Both the position numbers and the translations under genes were made by a program. From Lactobacillus crispatus (GTDB taxonomy: Bacteria; Bacillota; Bacilli; Lactobacillales; Lactobacillaceae), in assembly GCF_018987235.1 (NCBI RefSeq), contig NZ_CP072197.1:62001-126000 (forward strand): DNA of 64,000 nt, written 5' to 3'. The notes beneath the pieces were generated by a model. That model saw only the letters and a list, made by a program, of their open reading frames with translations. It was not told the origin of the DNA and ran no database searches. This document shows, piece by piece, positions 16,827-30,732 of this stretch (the first letter of the stretch is position 1; each line of letters starts with the position of its first letter).

Positions 16827-17654
16827 ATGATCTTAATTTCATGGAATATCGATTCATTAAATGCAGCTCTGACTGGTACTTCAGCTAGGGCGGAAGAAAC
16901 GCAGCAAGTTTTAACTAAAATTCATGATGCCAATCCAGATATTATTGCGATTCAAGAAACTAAGCTGCGTGCAACTGGGCCAACTAAAAAACATAAAGAA
17001 GTGTTGGCTGAAAAGTTCCCTGAGTATGACTATGTTTGGCGCTCTTCAGAAGAACCAGCTAGAAAAGGCTATGCTGGTACAATGTATCTTTATAAGAAAG
17101 GATTAACTCCTGCAGTGTCTGAGCCGATTATTGGCGCCCCTGAGCCGATGGATCATGAGGGACGGATAATCACACTGGAATTTGATAAATGCTTTGTCAC
17201 CCAGGTTTATACGCCAAATTCAGGCAGTGGTTTAAAGCGACTAGCTGAACGTCAAGTTTGGGACCAAAAGTATATTGAATATCTGCAAAAATTAGATGAA
17301 AAAAAGCCAGTTTTGGCAAGTGGCGATTATAATTGCGCTCACACAGAAATTGACTTAAAACATCCCGAAAATAATCATCACTCAGCAGGTTTTACTGATG
17401 AAGAAAGAGTCGACTTTACCAATTTGCTCAATGCTGGCTTTACCGATACCTTTAGAAAAGTTCATGGTGAGATTACTGGCGTATATTCTTGGTGGGCTCA
17501 ACGTGTCAGAACCGCTAAGGCTAACAACTCTGGCTGGAGAATTGATTATTGGCTAGTAAGCAATCGCATTGCTGATAAGGTGGTCCGCTCAGAGATGATC
17601 GATACGGGCAAACGAGCAGACCACTGCCCAATTTTGCTTGAAATAAATCTTTAA
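16827..17654 (+). CDS. Exodeoxyribonuclease III
   Basis: 275 residues of the exonuclease III/APE1 family, which incises DNA at abasic sites and has 3'-exonuclease activity in base excision repair. Seen motifs: SWNIDS at the N-terminus, IQETKL (metal-binding Glu), VYTPNSG, SGDYNCAHTEIDL (Asp/Asn pair), WRIDYW and the C-terminal RADHCPI with the catalytic His. The ATG has an AAGGGGAAG site. It is preceded by a terminator and followed by an amino acid permease. Confidence 0.92.
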   Translation: MILISWNIDSLNAALTGTSARAEETQQVLTKIHDANPDIIAIQETKLRATGPTKKHKEVLAEKFPEYDYVWRSSEEPARKGYAGTMYLYKKGLTPAVSEPIIGAPEPMDHEGRIITLEFDKCFVTQVYTPNSGSGLKRLAERQVWDQKYIEYLQKLDEKKPVLASGDYNCAHTEIDLKHPENNHHSAGFTDEERVDFTNLLNAGFTDTFRKVHGEITGVYSWWAQRVRTAKANNSGWRIDYWLVSNRIADKVVRSEMIDTGKRADHCPILLEINL

Positions 17655-17727
17655 ATTGAAGCAAGCCCTAGTATAATTTCTTTTTGAAATGTTTTTATTT
17701 TGAAAAAGAAGTAGGGGTTGAAATTCT

Positions 17728-19170
17728 TTGAATAACGAGAAAAAAGAAGATTGGGCTTTGGAGCAGGATCTGAAGTACAATCGTCTGACAGCATTTAAGC
17801 TATTCGCGATGACTAGTTCAATGGTTATTTCTGTTGATGAACTCGCACCATTTGGTAAAACTGGAGCAACGGCACTGTTTTACTTGTTAATTGCTGGAAT
17901 CGCTTGGTTTATCCCGATTACGCAAATGGCTGGAGAAATGGCCTCAATTGATGGCTGGGAAAAAGGCGGAATCTTCACTTGGGTGAAAGGATCTCTTGGA
18001 GACAAAACAGGCTGGACAGCAATGTTTTATCAATGGATTCATATTACTGTTGGTATGGATACGATGATGTATGTGATCATTGGGGCATTGTCTATCACAT
18101 TTGGGACACCTTGGTTCAACACCACGCCAATCGTACGCTTCATTTTAATGATGGTTATTCTGTGGGGAGCAACAGCGATTCAGGTAATTGGTGTTAGAAA
18201 GATTGGTCGAATCGCTGAATGGCTGTTTATTCTGGGGATTGCGACACCAGTAATTTTATTGATTATTTCATTCTTCGTATATGTGATTCAGGGGCATCCC
18301 TTGCATATGACGATTAACTGGAATACTGTAATTCCACATAAATTGAATGGTAATACATTAGTTGCCTTTGTCCCATTTATGTTGGCCTTTTGTGGTGGGG
18401 AAGCTTCTGCACCGCACGTTAAAAACTTGGACCACATCAAGTCATACTCAAAAGTTATGCTTGGCTTAGCCGTTACTGCAATCTGCTTCGACTTGCTAGG
18501 TAGTATGGCAATTGGAATGACTGTGCCTAAGGATCAAATAGAGAACAGTACAGGCTTTGTTTATACCTATGGCAAGCTGTTAACGTCAATCGGGCTACCT
18601 GGTGATCTGTTGCAAAAAATTGTGGGTATAATGTTAGCCTGCGGTATTATTGGTGAGCTAGGCAACTGGATTGCTGGTCCTAATCAGGGAATGTATGAAG
18701 CGGCTAAAGAGGGCTATATGCCTAAGTTTTTTGCTAAAACCACTAAGCACGGCGTGCCATTAAGAATTATGGTTTTACAATCAAGTATCGTTACCATTTC
18801 TGCATTATTGATTACTTTTACCAGTGGTGCCGATGCCGATTTTGCGTTTAACGTTTCATTGGCCGCAACGACGGCGCAATATCTCATGGTTTATATGATT
18901 ATGTTGATTGCTTACATGGTTTTGAAAAGAAAGCATGAAGATTATCACCGTATGTATTACATGAGCAAGAACCCTAATTTGAGTATTGCAATTGCGGTGC
19001 TTGCATTAATCATCACGGTTATAGCTTTCTTTGTAACTTTTGTTCCAGCACAAGGCACGCCAAGCAATTTGCGTCACGTTTATGTTTGGACCTTAATCGG
19101 CATGTGTGCCATTGTGTCGATTTTGCCACTTATTTTGTATCGCTGGCATGAAAAATGGCAATCACAATAG
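17728..19170 (+). CDS. APC-superfamily amino acid permease (GadC/YjeM-like)
   Basis: 480 residues with about 12 membrane helices. The N-terminal MTSSMVISVDELAPFGKTGATA and the GELGNWIAGPNQGMYEAAKEGYMP segment near residue 310-340 are typical of the glutamate:GABA-type antiporter subgroup of the APC superfamily. Substrate is unknown. It starts at TTG with a GGGGTTG site upstream. It stands alone, ending in a strong terminator. Confidence 0.85.
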   Translation: MNNEKKEDWALEQDLKYNRLTAFKLFAMTSSMVISVDELAPFGKTGATALFYLLIAGIAWFIPITQMAGEMASIDGWEKGGIFTWVKGSLGDKTGWTAMFYQWIHITVGMDTMMYVIIGALSITFGTPWFNTTPIVRFILMMVILWGATAIQVIGVRKIGRIAEWLFILGIATPVILLIISFFVYVIQGHPLHMTINWNTVIPHKLNGNTLVAFVPFMLAFCGGEASAPHVKNLDHIKSYSKVMLGLAVTAICFDLLGSMAIGMTVPKDQIENSTGFVYTYGKLLTSIGLPGDLLQKIVGIMLACGIIGELGNWIAGPNQGMYEAAKEGYMPKFFAKTTKHGVPLRIMVLQSSIVTISALLITFTSGADADFAFNVSLAATTAQYLMVYMIMLIAYMVLKRKHEDYHRMYYMSKNPNLSIAIAVLALIITVIAFFVTFVPAQGTPSNLRHVYVWTLIGMCAIVSILPLILYRWHEKWQSQ

Positions 19171-19177
19171 AATTAAG

Positions 19178-19209
19178 AAGCATTCGTTTTTCAAGACGGA
19201 TGCTTTTTT
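19178..19209 (+). terminator. Terminator of the amino acid permease
   Basis: AAGCATTCG pairs with CGGATGCTT (one G-U) and is followed by T6. Confidence 0.82.
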
Positions 19210-19235
19210 AGTAGAATTTGAGAGAGGTGAATAAA

Positions 19236-22064
19236 ATGGCGGATGCGATGAGGGATGCAATATTAAATGGTTTTGTTGATCAAAATTATTTAGGAAGTGA
19301 AGAATTAGGTCCTAAAATATTAGCTAATAATCAGCAAGAGAGAATCTGGCAGACTTTGCGCCAGGAATTGTATAGTTGCAAGTCCTTTACTTGGGCGGTT
19401 GCGTTTATTACGCAAGACATGCTAGTTCCGTTTAAGGTGATAATGGCAGATTTAGCGAAAAATGGAATTAGTGGCACGATTATTACTGGTGATTACTTGG
19501 GTTTTAACAATCCGCGTGTTTTTACGGAATTACAAAAGATTCCTAATTTAGAAGTTCGTATTGCTAATAAGGCAGGTTTCCATACTAAAGGATATTTATT
19601 TGATCATGAAAACTATCAAACTGTGATTATTGGCAGTGCTAATTTTACACGTTCAGCTCTGCTGGCTAACTATGAGTGGGCTTTGAAAGTAAGTTCAAAA
19701 AAGCAAGCAGATTTAACAGCTCAATTAGTGGATAAAATTGCAGATTTGAAACAGGATAGTTTTGTTTTAAATTCAGCCTGGCTAACAGATTATCGTAAAA
19801 ATTGGGTAAAGCCTGAGCGAGTTGCTACTGATCGGCATCAGACAAAAATTTTACCAAATAAAATGCAAAAAGCGGCTTTAAAACAGATAGAGGCACTGGT
19901 TGCAAGTGGTGAAAAACGAGGGCTAGTAGTGTCAGCCACAGGAACGGGGAAAACTTATTTAGGTGCTTTTGCTGTTAAGAAATATCAGCCGCGGCGTTTT
20001 TTATACATTGTGCATCGTGAGCAAATTGCTAAAAAGTCATTAGAAAGTTTTTATCGTGTAATCGGTGGACCAAGATCGGATTGTGGCTTATTAACGGGAA
20101 ATAGGCACAATTTACAGGCCAAGTATTTATTTGCGACGGTACAAACGATAAGTCAACCTGAGATGCTGGCTAATTTTAATAGCGACGAATTTGATTATAT
20201 CTTGATTGATGAAGCACACAGGGCAGCTGCACCTTCGTATCAGCGCCTTTTACATTATTTTAAGCCCAATTTTTGGTTAGGAATGACGGCTACGCCTGAA
20301 CGAATGGATGAGCAAAATGTTTATCAGATTTTTGACTACAATTTGGCATATGAAATTCGTTTGCGGGATGCACTGGAAGAGAAGATGCTGGCGCCATTTC
20401 ATTATGTGGGTGTCCAGGATTATGAAGCAGACGGAGTAGTGATTGATGAAACAACAGATTTACGCTACCTAGCTTCTACATCTCGAGTAGACTATGTTTT
20501 AAAGGAATTAGACTATTACGGCTATTGTGGAACAAAGGCTAAAGGCTTGGTTTTCTGCAGTCGACAGGATGAAGCACGTGAATTAGCTCGGCTTTTTAGT
20601 CAAAAAGGACATCCCGCTGTAGCATTGACCAATGAGGATAATGAAAAAAGACGTAATGAAGTGGTTGCGTCTTTAGTTAAAGGTGAGATTGAGTATATTG
20701 TAGCGGTTGACTTGTTTAACGAAGGAATCGACATCCCTGCCTTGAATCAAATTGTGATGTTACGCAACACACAGTCGAGCATAGTGTTTATCCAGCAGTT
20801 AGGCCGGGGGCTTCGTAAATATCCTGGCAAAGATTTCACCGTTGTGCTAGATTTTATTGGCAATTATAAAAACAATTACATGATTCCGTTGGCACTGAAT
20901 CAGGATACTTCTCGAAGCAAAGATCAAGCTAAACGAGAAACGCGTCTGCCAAGCTTTATTGATGTTTCAACGATTAACTTTAGTAAAATTGCCAGTGAAA
21001 AAATTTTGGCTTCGCTTGATAGTGTCAAGCTTGATGGGATGCGTGAATTGCGGCAGAGTTACCATGATCTCAAGAACAAACTAGGGCGTGTACCGCTACT
21101 ATTTGATTTTTATCAATATGGCTCAGTTGCACCGATTGTTTTTGCACAAAATCATGGCTTGGCAAGCTATGCTGACTTTTTGGGTAAAATGGGCGAAGAC
21201 GTTAATTTATCAAAATATGAAAATGAAGTGCTGTCTTTTGTGACTAAGGAATTACTTAATGGTAAAAGAATTCACGAGTTACTTTTGTTAGAGATGCTAC
21301 TTGAACAAGATATTGTTAAGCAAGAAGATTATCTAGCTCAATTGAAACGACACCATGCTTATGTAAATGATGAATTGTTAGCTTCTGTTGATGCGATTTT
21401 ATCGCTAGATTTTTTTGATATTAAGCAGGGAAAGACTACCAAAAAAGCACAATATGGTAAATTGCCGTTAGTTGAACGTAGCAATTTATTTGACTATCAA
21501 TTGAATGGTTCTCTACGTTCTGCCCTAGATCAACATGATTTTAAGAATTTATTTGTTGATGCTATTAAAACTGGTTTGGCCTTAAATCAGGAATATGATA
21601 ATCAGCGTCAATTTACTTTATATCAGCAATATGATCGTAAGGACGCTTGTCGACTCTTGAACTGGCCTAAGGATGTTTCGGCCCCGATGTATGGCTATCG
21701 TGTTGGTGAGCAGGACACACCAATCTTCATCACTTATCATAAAGATGATCATGAAAAGCGGAATGCTCTGTATCGTAATACATTGGCTGATGGGCGCAGT
21801 TTGCGCTGGTATACTAGGGTGCCACGGCATTTAGATTCTGATGAGGTACAGCGTTTGCTTAATACGCGAGGGATGAATTTGCATATATTTGTTAAAAGAA
21901 GCGATGCAGATGGTAAGCAGTTCTTTTATTTAGGCAAGGCAAAGATTCAAGCTGATTCTGTTCGCGAAGAATTGCTCGGTGTTAAGAAAAAGCCAGCTGT
22001 AGGGATGAACTTAATGTTGAAACATCCACTGAGTGAGTCAATGCATGAGTTATTATTTGAATAG
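19236..22064 (+). CDS. PLD-nuclease/superfamily II helicase fusion with DUF3427
   Basis: 942 residues from the preferred ATG at 19236, which follows AGAGAGGTGA; an in-frame TTG 18 bases earlier is less likely. Domain 1 (about 1-180) is phospholipase D-like, with HTKGYLFD and GSANFTRSA making one HKD motif. Domain 2 is a helicase core with Walker A ATGTGKT, DEAH (LIDEAHRAA), TATPERMD and QQLGRGLRK. The C-terminal third matches the DUF3427 arrangement. It probably processes nucleic acid in an ATP-dependent way; a restriction or repair role is often suggested for such fusions but not shown here. It is a stand-alone gene. Confidence 0.85.
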   Translation: MADAMRDAILNGFVDQNYLGSEELGPKILANNQQERIWQTLRQELYSCKSFTWAVAFITQDMLVPFKVIMADLAKNGISGTIITGDYLGFNNPRVFTELQKIPNLEVRIANKAGFHTKGYLFDHENYQTVIIGSANFTRSALLANYEWALKVSSKKQADLTAQLVDKIADLKQDSFVLNSAWLTDYRKNWVKPERVATDRHQTKILPNKMQKAALKQIEALVASGEKRGLVVSATGTGKTYLGAFAVKKYQPRRFLYIVHREQIAKKSLESFYRVIGGPRSDCGLLTGNRHNLQAKYLFATVQTISQPEMLANFNSDEFDYILIDEAHRAAAPSYQRLLHYFKPNFWLGMTATPERMDEQNVYQIFDYNLAYEIRLRDALEEKMLAPFHYVGVQDYEADGVVIDETTDLRYLASTSRVDYVLKELDYYGYCGTKAKGLVFCSRQDEARELARLFSQKGHPAVALTNEDNEKRRNEVVASLVKGEIEYIVAVDLFNEGIDIPALNQIVMLRNTQSSIVFIQQLGRGLRKYPGKDFTVVLDFIGNYKNNYMIPLALNQDTSRSKDQAKRETRLPSFIDVSTINFSKIASEKILASLDSVKLDGMRELRQSYHDLKNKLGRVPLLFDFYQYGSVAPIVFAQNHGLASYADFLGKMGEDVNLSKYENEVLSFVTKELLNGKRIHELLLLEMLLEQDIVKQEDYLAQLKRHHAYVNDELLASVDAILSLDFFDIKQGKTTKKAQYGKLPLVERSNLFDYQLNGSLRSALDQHDFKNLFVDAIKTGLALNQEYDNQRQFTLYQQYDRKDACRLLNWPKDVSAPMYGYRVGEQDTPIFITYHKDDHEKRNALYRNTLADGRSLRWYTRVPRHLDSDEVQRLLNTRGMNLHIFVKRSDADGKQFFYLGKAKIQADSVREELLGVKKKPAVGMNLMLKHPLSESMHELLFE

Positions 22065-22070
22065 ACCAAA

Positions 22071-22100
22071 AAAAGCCTTTCCGCTTAGGAAAAGCTTTTT
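22071..22100. terminator. Bidirectional terminator between helicase and serine hydrolase genes
   Basis: AAAAGCCTTTCC pairs with GGAAAAGCTTTT (one bulge), with T-runs on both strands. It serves both convergent genes. Confidence 0.78.
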
Positions 22101-23263
22101 TAATTGCCGCTAATATTAATTAGATCTTGGTCATCTTGGTTATTATCCTTATCAAACATTCTAGGCTTGATGTGATCTAGAATCTTAGTCCCGATATTTT
22201 TCTGAGCAGTTTCATCACCGCTAACCTGGTTTAAAAACATAATTATTCCATATCGATTATCTGTAGTCATTTTGATCCAATTACCAAAATGAGTGTTGCT
22301 TAAGCTACCATAAGCAGATTTAGTATGGTCATCATCTAAATGAAGCCCTCCAGAATAATTAGTGGTTGCACTTTTAAGATGAGTTAAGTAATAGAAATCG
22401 GATTTGCTTAAGATACTACCATTGGTTAAGCCAAGCTGGATCTTGTAATAATCCATTGGGGTAGTGAACATATTGCCTGCGCCTGGAAGCTGGGAGGCAA
22501 GAGTCTTTTTAACGTATTCAGCGTCTTGGTAATTTTTACCATTATTCCAGACGTAAGAGATAGGATCGGTTTTCCAACTAGGAATATCCTGATAAAGGAA
22601 TGTATTAGCAAGCCCTAATTTGTTAATGATGCGATTATTGAAATTGTTTTCGTAGGATTGTCCGCTGATTTTAATAATAATTCCGGCTAATAAAAGATAG
22701 TTGGTATTATTGTAGAAGTAGGTTCCTGGTGTCCCTTGAGTGCCGTTATTAGTATTATCAATAGCCCAATTGATGGCATCATTCTCACTTAAAACTTTTC
22801 CGCGATCCAATTCAGTATTGGTTGCTTGAATGCCAGAAGTATGGGTCATTAACTGTCCAATAGTAATATTATCGGCGTTTTTAAGATTAGGGTACCAACG
22901 TGAAATTTTGGTGTTTTGCGTAAATTTTTGACTAGTGTGCCAGTTTTCATTCATCAGCTGAATTATCATTGCTGCTGTAACAACTTTTTGCAAAGAAGCA
23001 GTTGGATAAACTACGTTGTCGTTCCCATTACCAACTTTTTTACCGTACCAAGCGTAGCCATAGCTGATTTGTTGCGGCTGACCGTTTTTGATAATGACGA
23101 TACTACCGCGAGTATTGTTTTGAGCCAAAGTATTGCGGACAAAATTTCGCATTTCGGTTTTAGAGTATGAACTGGCTTGAACTTGTGGTGGTTCAGTGAT
23201 CGCAAATGCAGGAACTGTCGTTAGCAGCGCAGCGGTAGCTAGTCCAATAATTGATTTTTTCAA
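22100..23263 (-). CDS. Secreted beta-lactamase-family serine hydrolase (PBP4*/D-Ala-D-Ala carboxypeptidase-like)
   Basis: 387 residues. A signal peptide (MKKSIIGLATAALLTTVPAFA) is followed by a class C beta-lactamase/esterase fold with nucleophile motif Ser90-Leu-Gln-Lys93 (TASLQK), a YNN motif in the FYNNTNYLLL stretch, and a C-terminal GGLHLD in place of KTG/HxG. Such enzymes act on cell-wall peptides or small esters; specificity is unknown. The ATG has an AAGGCC-type weak site. Codon pattern and length look normal. Confidence 0.85.
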   Translation of the reverse strand: MKKSIIGLATAALLTTVPAFAITEPPQVQASSYSKTEMRNFVRNTLAQNNTRGSIVIIKNGQPQQISYGYAWYGKKVGNGNDNVVYPTASLQKVVTAAMIIQLMNENWHTSQKFTQNTKISRWYPNLKNADNITIGQLMTHTSGIQATNTELDRGKVLSENDAINWAIDNTNNGTQGTPGTYFYNNTNYLLLAGIIIKISGQSYENNFNNRIINKLGLANTFLYQDIPSWKTDPISYVWNNGKNYQDAEYVKKTLASQLPGAGNMFTTPMDYYKIQLGLTNGSILSKSDFYYLTHLKSATTNYSGGLHLDDDHTKSAYGSLSNTHFGNWIKMTTDNRYGIIMFLNQVSGDETAQKNIGTKILDHIKPRMFDKDNNQDDQDLINISGN

Positions 23264-23356
23264 AATTTAAAAGGCCTTCCTTAAAAAGTGGTTTGTTTAC
23301 ATTTTAGCGCGTTCTTTGCATCGGACAAACTATTATTTTGGTGAAAAGACGTATTT

Positions 23357-24574
23357 TTAGCTAGCTTGTTGAAAAAGTGCGGCTAATTTTGCTCTGAGTG
23401 CGGGATCATGAGCGTATAAATAGGTACCGCGGATTCCTCGCTTGAATAGAACGTTGAGTGAATTCATGACCATCTTCTCTTCATATTCTATTTTTTCTTT
23501 TGAGTTGGTTAGATCATTACGCTTTTTGAACATCTCAACATCTGTAATTTTGTCTAAATTAACTTTAAGTTGATTGGTGCCGGGAATCAGGCTGATTGGT
23601 GGACCGATAATGATGCCAGCATAATTTAGGTCAAAACCTTGGCAAGTATAGATAGAACCAACTTCATTGATTGTTGTAGGAATTTCTGCCCAAGGAGTTG
23701 ATGTGTAGTTGTATTGATCCCATGGCAGCATGAATTTCCCTTCTTTAATGTAATGTTTGCCACCATCAAGAGTAGATGGATAGCCGGAAGTTGAAAGAAT
23801 TCTTGCCAGGCCGTCTGTTTGATTTCTCTTGACGATTTCTTGCCGCATTTTTTCTGCATCAGTAAAAATACGAAAGTCGTAGTTGTGCCACATTTCTTTT
23901 TTTAAGGGCATTAATTTATTATGTGTAAAAAAGTTAAACCATTCTATTAGACTATCTGGTGCCATCATTCTAAATTGATGATGTAGTTGATAGTCTTCGT
24001 GGGGATAATGATGAGTAATTGCTTCAAGTCGCTTACGTGTCCAGAAGCTTTTCATTCGTAAAACTTGGTTTTCATCAAATACCAAAATGACAACTTTTGA
24101 CCGCTTAATAACCTCCTCTAATTGGTTATCGTGATAAAAGTTGTTGTAGTGATCAGGCTGAGATAAGAGCAAGTGTGCTTCATCAATGACGACAACATCA
24201 GCACTGGTTTGTTTTTTGTCCATCTGATTAATAAATGAAGTTGGCCGCATATAATTTTTCTTATATAGTTCTTTAATTGGCCCAGCAATCTGCTTATAGA
24301 CTTTTAGCAGTTCAGGGTGATTTACTAAAAAGTAGTTTTGAGTTTTATACAGTTGGCTGCCTGTTTGGTGGTTTAATTTTTGCAACTGATCAAAAAGGGC
24401 AGAAAGCACTACACTTTTACCAGTACCTGCTTCGCCATAAATAGTGAAAACAGCAGGATGATTTTTATTGCTGCAATGTGTAATCGAAAAATGTAAAATT
24501 TTTTGTACGAGAAGTGATTGCTCTTGGTTGAGCTGATGGTAAGGAGAGAGTTTAAAACTTGCTTGATTATTCAA
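23357..24574 (-). CDS. DUF2075-family P-loop ATPase (helicase-like)
   Basis: 405 residues. Walker A GEAGTGKS lies near residue 46, Walker B VVVIDEAHLLL near residue 130, and a C-terminal NEVGSIYTCQGFDLNYAGI segment matches helicase motif V/VI of DUF2075 proteins. It is predicted to be a nucleic-acid-dependent ATPase; exact function is unknown. Start is TTG at 24574 behind AGGTG. It diverges from the deformylase gene. Confidence 0.8.
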   Translation of the reverse strand: MNNQASFKLSPYHQLNQEQSLLVQKILHFSITHCSNKNHPAVFTIYGEAGTGKSVVLSALFDQLQKLNHQTGSQLYKTQNYFLVNHPELLKVYKQIAGPIKELYKKNYMRPTSFINQMDKKQTSADVVVIDEAHLLLSQPDHYNNFYHDNQLEEVIKRSKVVILVFDENQVLRMKSFWTRKRLEAITHHYPHEDYQLHHQFRMMAPDSLIEWFNFFTHNKLMPLKKEMWHNYDFRIFTDAEKMRQEIVKRNQTDGLARILSTSGYPSTLDGGKHYIKEGKFMLPWDQYNYTSTPWAEIPTTINEVGSIYTCQGFDLNYAGIIIGPPISLIPGTNQLKVNLDKITDVEMFKKRNDLTNSKEKIEYEEKMVMNSLNVLFKRGIRGTYLYAHDPALRAKLAALFQQAS

Positions 24575-24635
24575 TATTTATTCACCTCGTTTTCAATTAT
24601 AATGAATAGAAATAATAATGATAAAGGAAGAAAAA

Positions 24636-25049
24636 ATGACTGCACAAAAAATAATTCACGATCAGCTATTTTTAAGACAAAAATCTGATTTAGCTGGTAA
24701 AAATGATTTACAAGTTGCGATAAACTTGCGTGATACGCTACTAGCTAATCGTGGGAAAGCTGCGGGGCTGGCTGCAAATATGATTGGTCAGACTAAACAA
24801 ATTATTGCGTTTTATGCTGGCCCGCTTCCATTTGTAATGCTGAATCCGCGTATTATTCAAAAAAAGCAGATGTATCTTGCTAGTGAGGGATGTCTGTCAC
24901 TAGAAGGCGAGCGTAATGTTCAGCGCTATGAAGAAATTACTGTTACTTATCAGAATATGGAGTTAGAAACAGTAACGCAAACTTTTGGTGACTTTATAGC
25001 TGAAACGATTCAGCATGAAATTGATCATTGCAATGGAATTTTGATTTGA
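24636..25049 (+). CDS. Peptide deformylase-like protein (degenerate motif 1)
   Basis: 137 residues from the ATG at 24636, chosen because AAAGGAAG lies just before it; an in-frame ATG 18 bases upstream lacks a site. Motif 2 EGCLS (zinc Cys) and motif 3 HEIDH (two zinc His and catalytic Glu) are intact. Motif 1, normally GxGLAAxQ, reads AAGLAANM, so the conserved catalytic Gln is Met. The protein is short for a deformylase (usually 160-200). It may be a second, specialised or weak deformylase; removal of N-formyl groups is inferred. Confidence 0.8.
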   Translation: MTAQKIIHDQLFLRQKSDLAGKNDLQVAINLRDTLLANRGKAAGLAANMIGQTKQIIAFYAGPLPFVMLNPRIIQKKQMYLASEGCLSLEGERNVQRYEEITVTYQNMELETVTQTFGDFIAETIQHEIDHCNGILI

Positions 25050-25361
25050 ATAGTAGAATATTTACGTGATTTTGCAAAAAAAGTAAAAAAATTTAAATTA
25101 ATTTTGCATGGTTTCAGGAATGAAAATCCACAATTTTCGAATAATTAGATTTGAGAGAATAAAATACTTTTTAATTTAATGCAAAGATAAAGGAAAATAT
25201 ATTACAACACTACCTAGTGTATCGTGAAGAACCCGAACGAAGAGCAAGACTTGCCAAAGCGGAGAAAATAAGGTAAATTAATAAAGTCGCTTCGAGAGAT
25301 GCGACGAGAGCTTAAAAACAGACATGTAAGGAAAGAAAACAAATAAAAAGAAAAAAAGTAC

Positions 25362-25390
25362 TTGCAAAGAAGTAAATAAGCTGGTAATAT
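25362..25390 (+). promoter_or_regulatory. rRNA promoter P1, copy 1
   Basis: TTGCAA, 17-base spacer, TAATAT, in an A-rich context, about 295 bases upstream of mature 16S rRNA. Of the 25050-25657 gap, 25050-25227 shows nothing recognisable and the rest is rRNA leader. Confidence 0.75.
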
Positions 25391-25456
25391 ATTTAAATGT
25401 CGTCAGGTGAAAGCAGAAAAAGCTTGAGCAAGACGAAAAAACAAATCAAAAAGTTC

Positions 25457-25485
25457 TTGACAAAGAAATGATGGTTTGATAAAAT
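25457..25485 (+). promoter_or_regulatory. rRNA promoter P2, copy 1
   Basis: Consensus TTGACA, exactly 17 bases, TAAAAT. Together with P1 it forms the usual tandem rrn promoter pair. Confidence 0.82.
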
Positions 25486-25657
25486 ATAAAAGCTGTCTGC
25501 TTTACAAAAAGCAAGACAGAGGTAGTACTTTGAAAACTGAACAAAGTTTCGCTAAAAGTGTGCGGGTGTAAAAACCCAAACAAGAAGCGAAGTCAATTCG
25601 CAAGCAATAAATTTGAGACAAAGATCTTAAATAAGGAATGAGCAATCATTCAAACTT

Positions 25658-27230
<1,573 letters not shown>

Positions 27231-27426
27231 AGCGAAGGATATGGAGAGCAGGAATGCTAAGAGAAGTATCCAGAGCAAGCGGAAGCACACTGAGAAACTT
27301 TGTTTAGTTTTGAGGGTAGTACCTCAAAAAGAGCTAGTACATTGAAAACTGAATATAATCCAAGCAAAAAACCGAGACAATCAAAGAGAACAGATTGTAG
27401 AGCGACCGAGAAGAGAATTCTTGAGT

Positions 27427-30336
<2,910 letters not shown>

Positions 30337-30405
30337 AGCGAAGCAAACTGGAAGGTTTTTTGCGAGAAGGATTATGTTTAGTTTTGAGTGTAAAAGCTCA
30401 AAAGA

Positions 30406-30522
30406 GTACGGTGGCGAAAGCAAGAAGGATACACCTGTTCCCATGCCGAACACAGAAGTTAAGCTTCTTAACGCCGAAAGTAGTTGGTGGGCAACTGCCT
30501 GCGAGGAAAGGAAGCTGCCGTG
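30406..30522 (+). rRNA. 5S ribosomal RNA, copy 1
   Basis: Contains CACCTGTTCCCATGCCGAAC and the closing helix GTACGG/CCGTGC; about 117 bases, ends approximate. Confidence 0.93.
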
Positions 30523-30536
30523 CTCTTTTTTAATAT

Positions 30537-30609
30537 TCCGGCTTAGCTCAGTTGGTAGAGCGCTTGACTGTTAATCAAGATGTCGTCAGTTCGAGTCTGA
30601 CAGCCGGAG
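30537..30609 (+). tRNA. tRNA-Asn(GTT), copy 1
   Basis: 73 bases, acceptor TCCGGCT/AGCCGGA, anticodon loop CTGTTAA with GTT, T-loop TTCGAGT. CCA is not encoded. Confidence 0.95.
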
Positions 30610-30618
30610 TAAAGGGAA

Positions 30619-30645
30619 GAAGGAAGCGGAAGGCTTCCTTTTTTT
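30619..30645 (+). terminator. rRNA operon terminator, copy 1
   Basis: GGAAGC(GGAA)GGCTTCC hairpin followed by seven T, ten bases after tRNA-Asn. Confidence 0.85.
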
Positions 30646-30678
30646 GTGCCTTTTGGGTATGTTAAAAGGTTAATTAGG

Positions 30679-30732
30679 CTAAGCAAGCATGACTTGAGGG
30701 TCAAATTTAATATAATCATTAATAGAAGACAT
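30679..30732 (-). pseudogene. Possible 5' remnant of a lost gene (17 codons)
   Basis: On the minus strand AGGAG is followed 8 bases later by ATG and a 17-codon frame (MSSINDYIKFDPQVMLA) that stops exactly at the edge of the rRNA repeat unit. It looks like the start of a gene whose remainder was removed when the rRNA unit was joined. I do not recognise the protein. Confidence 0.3.
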
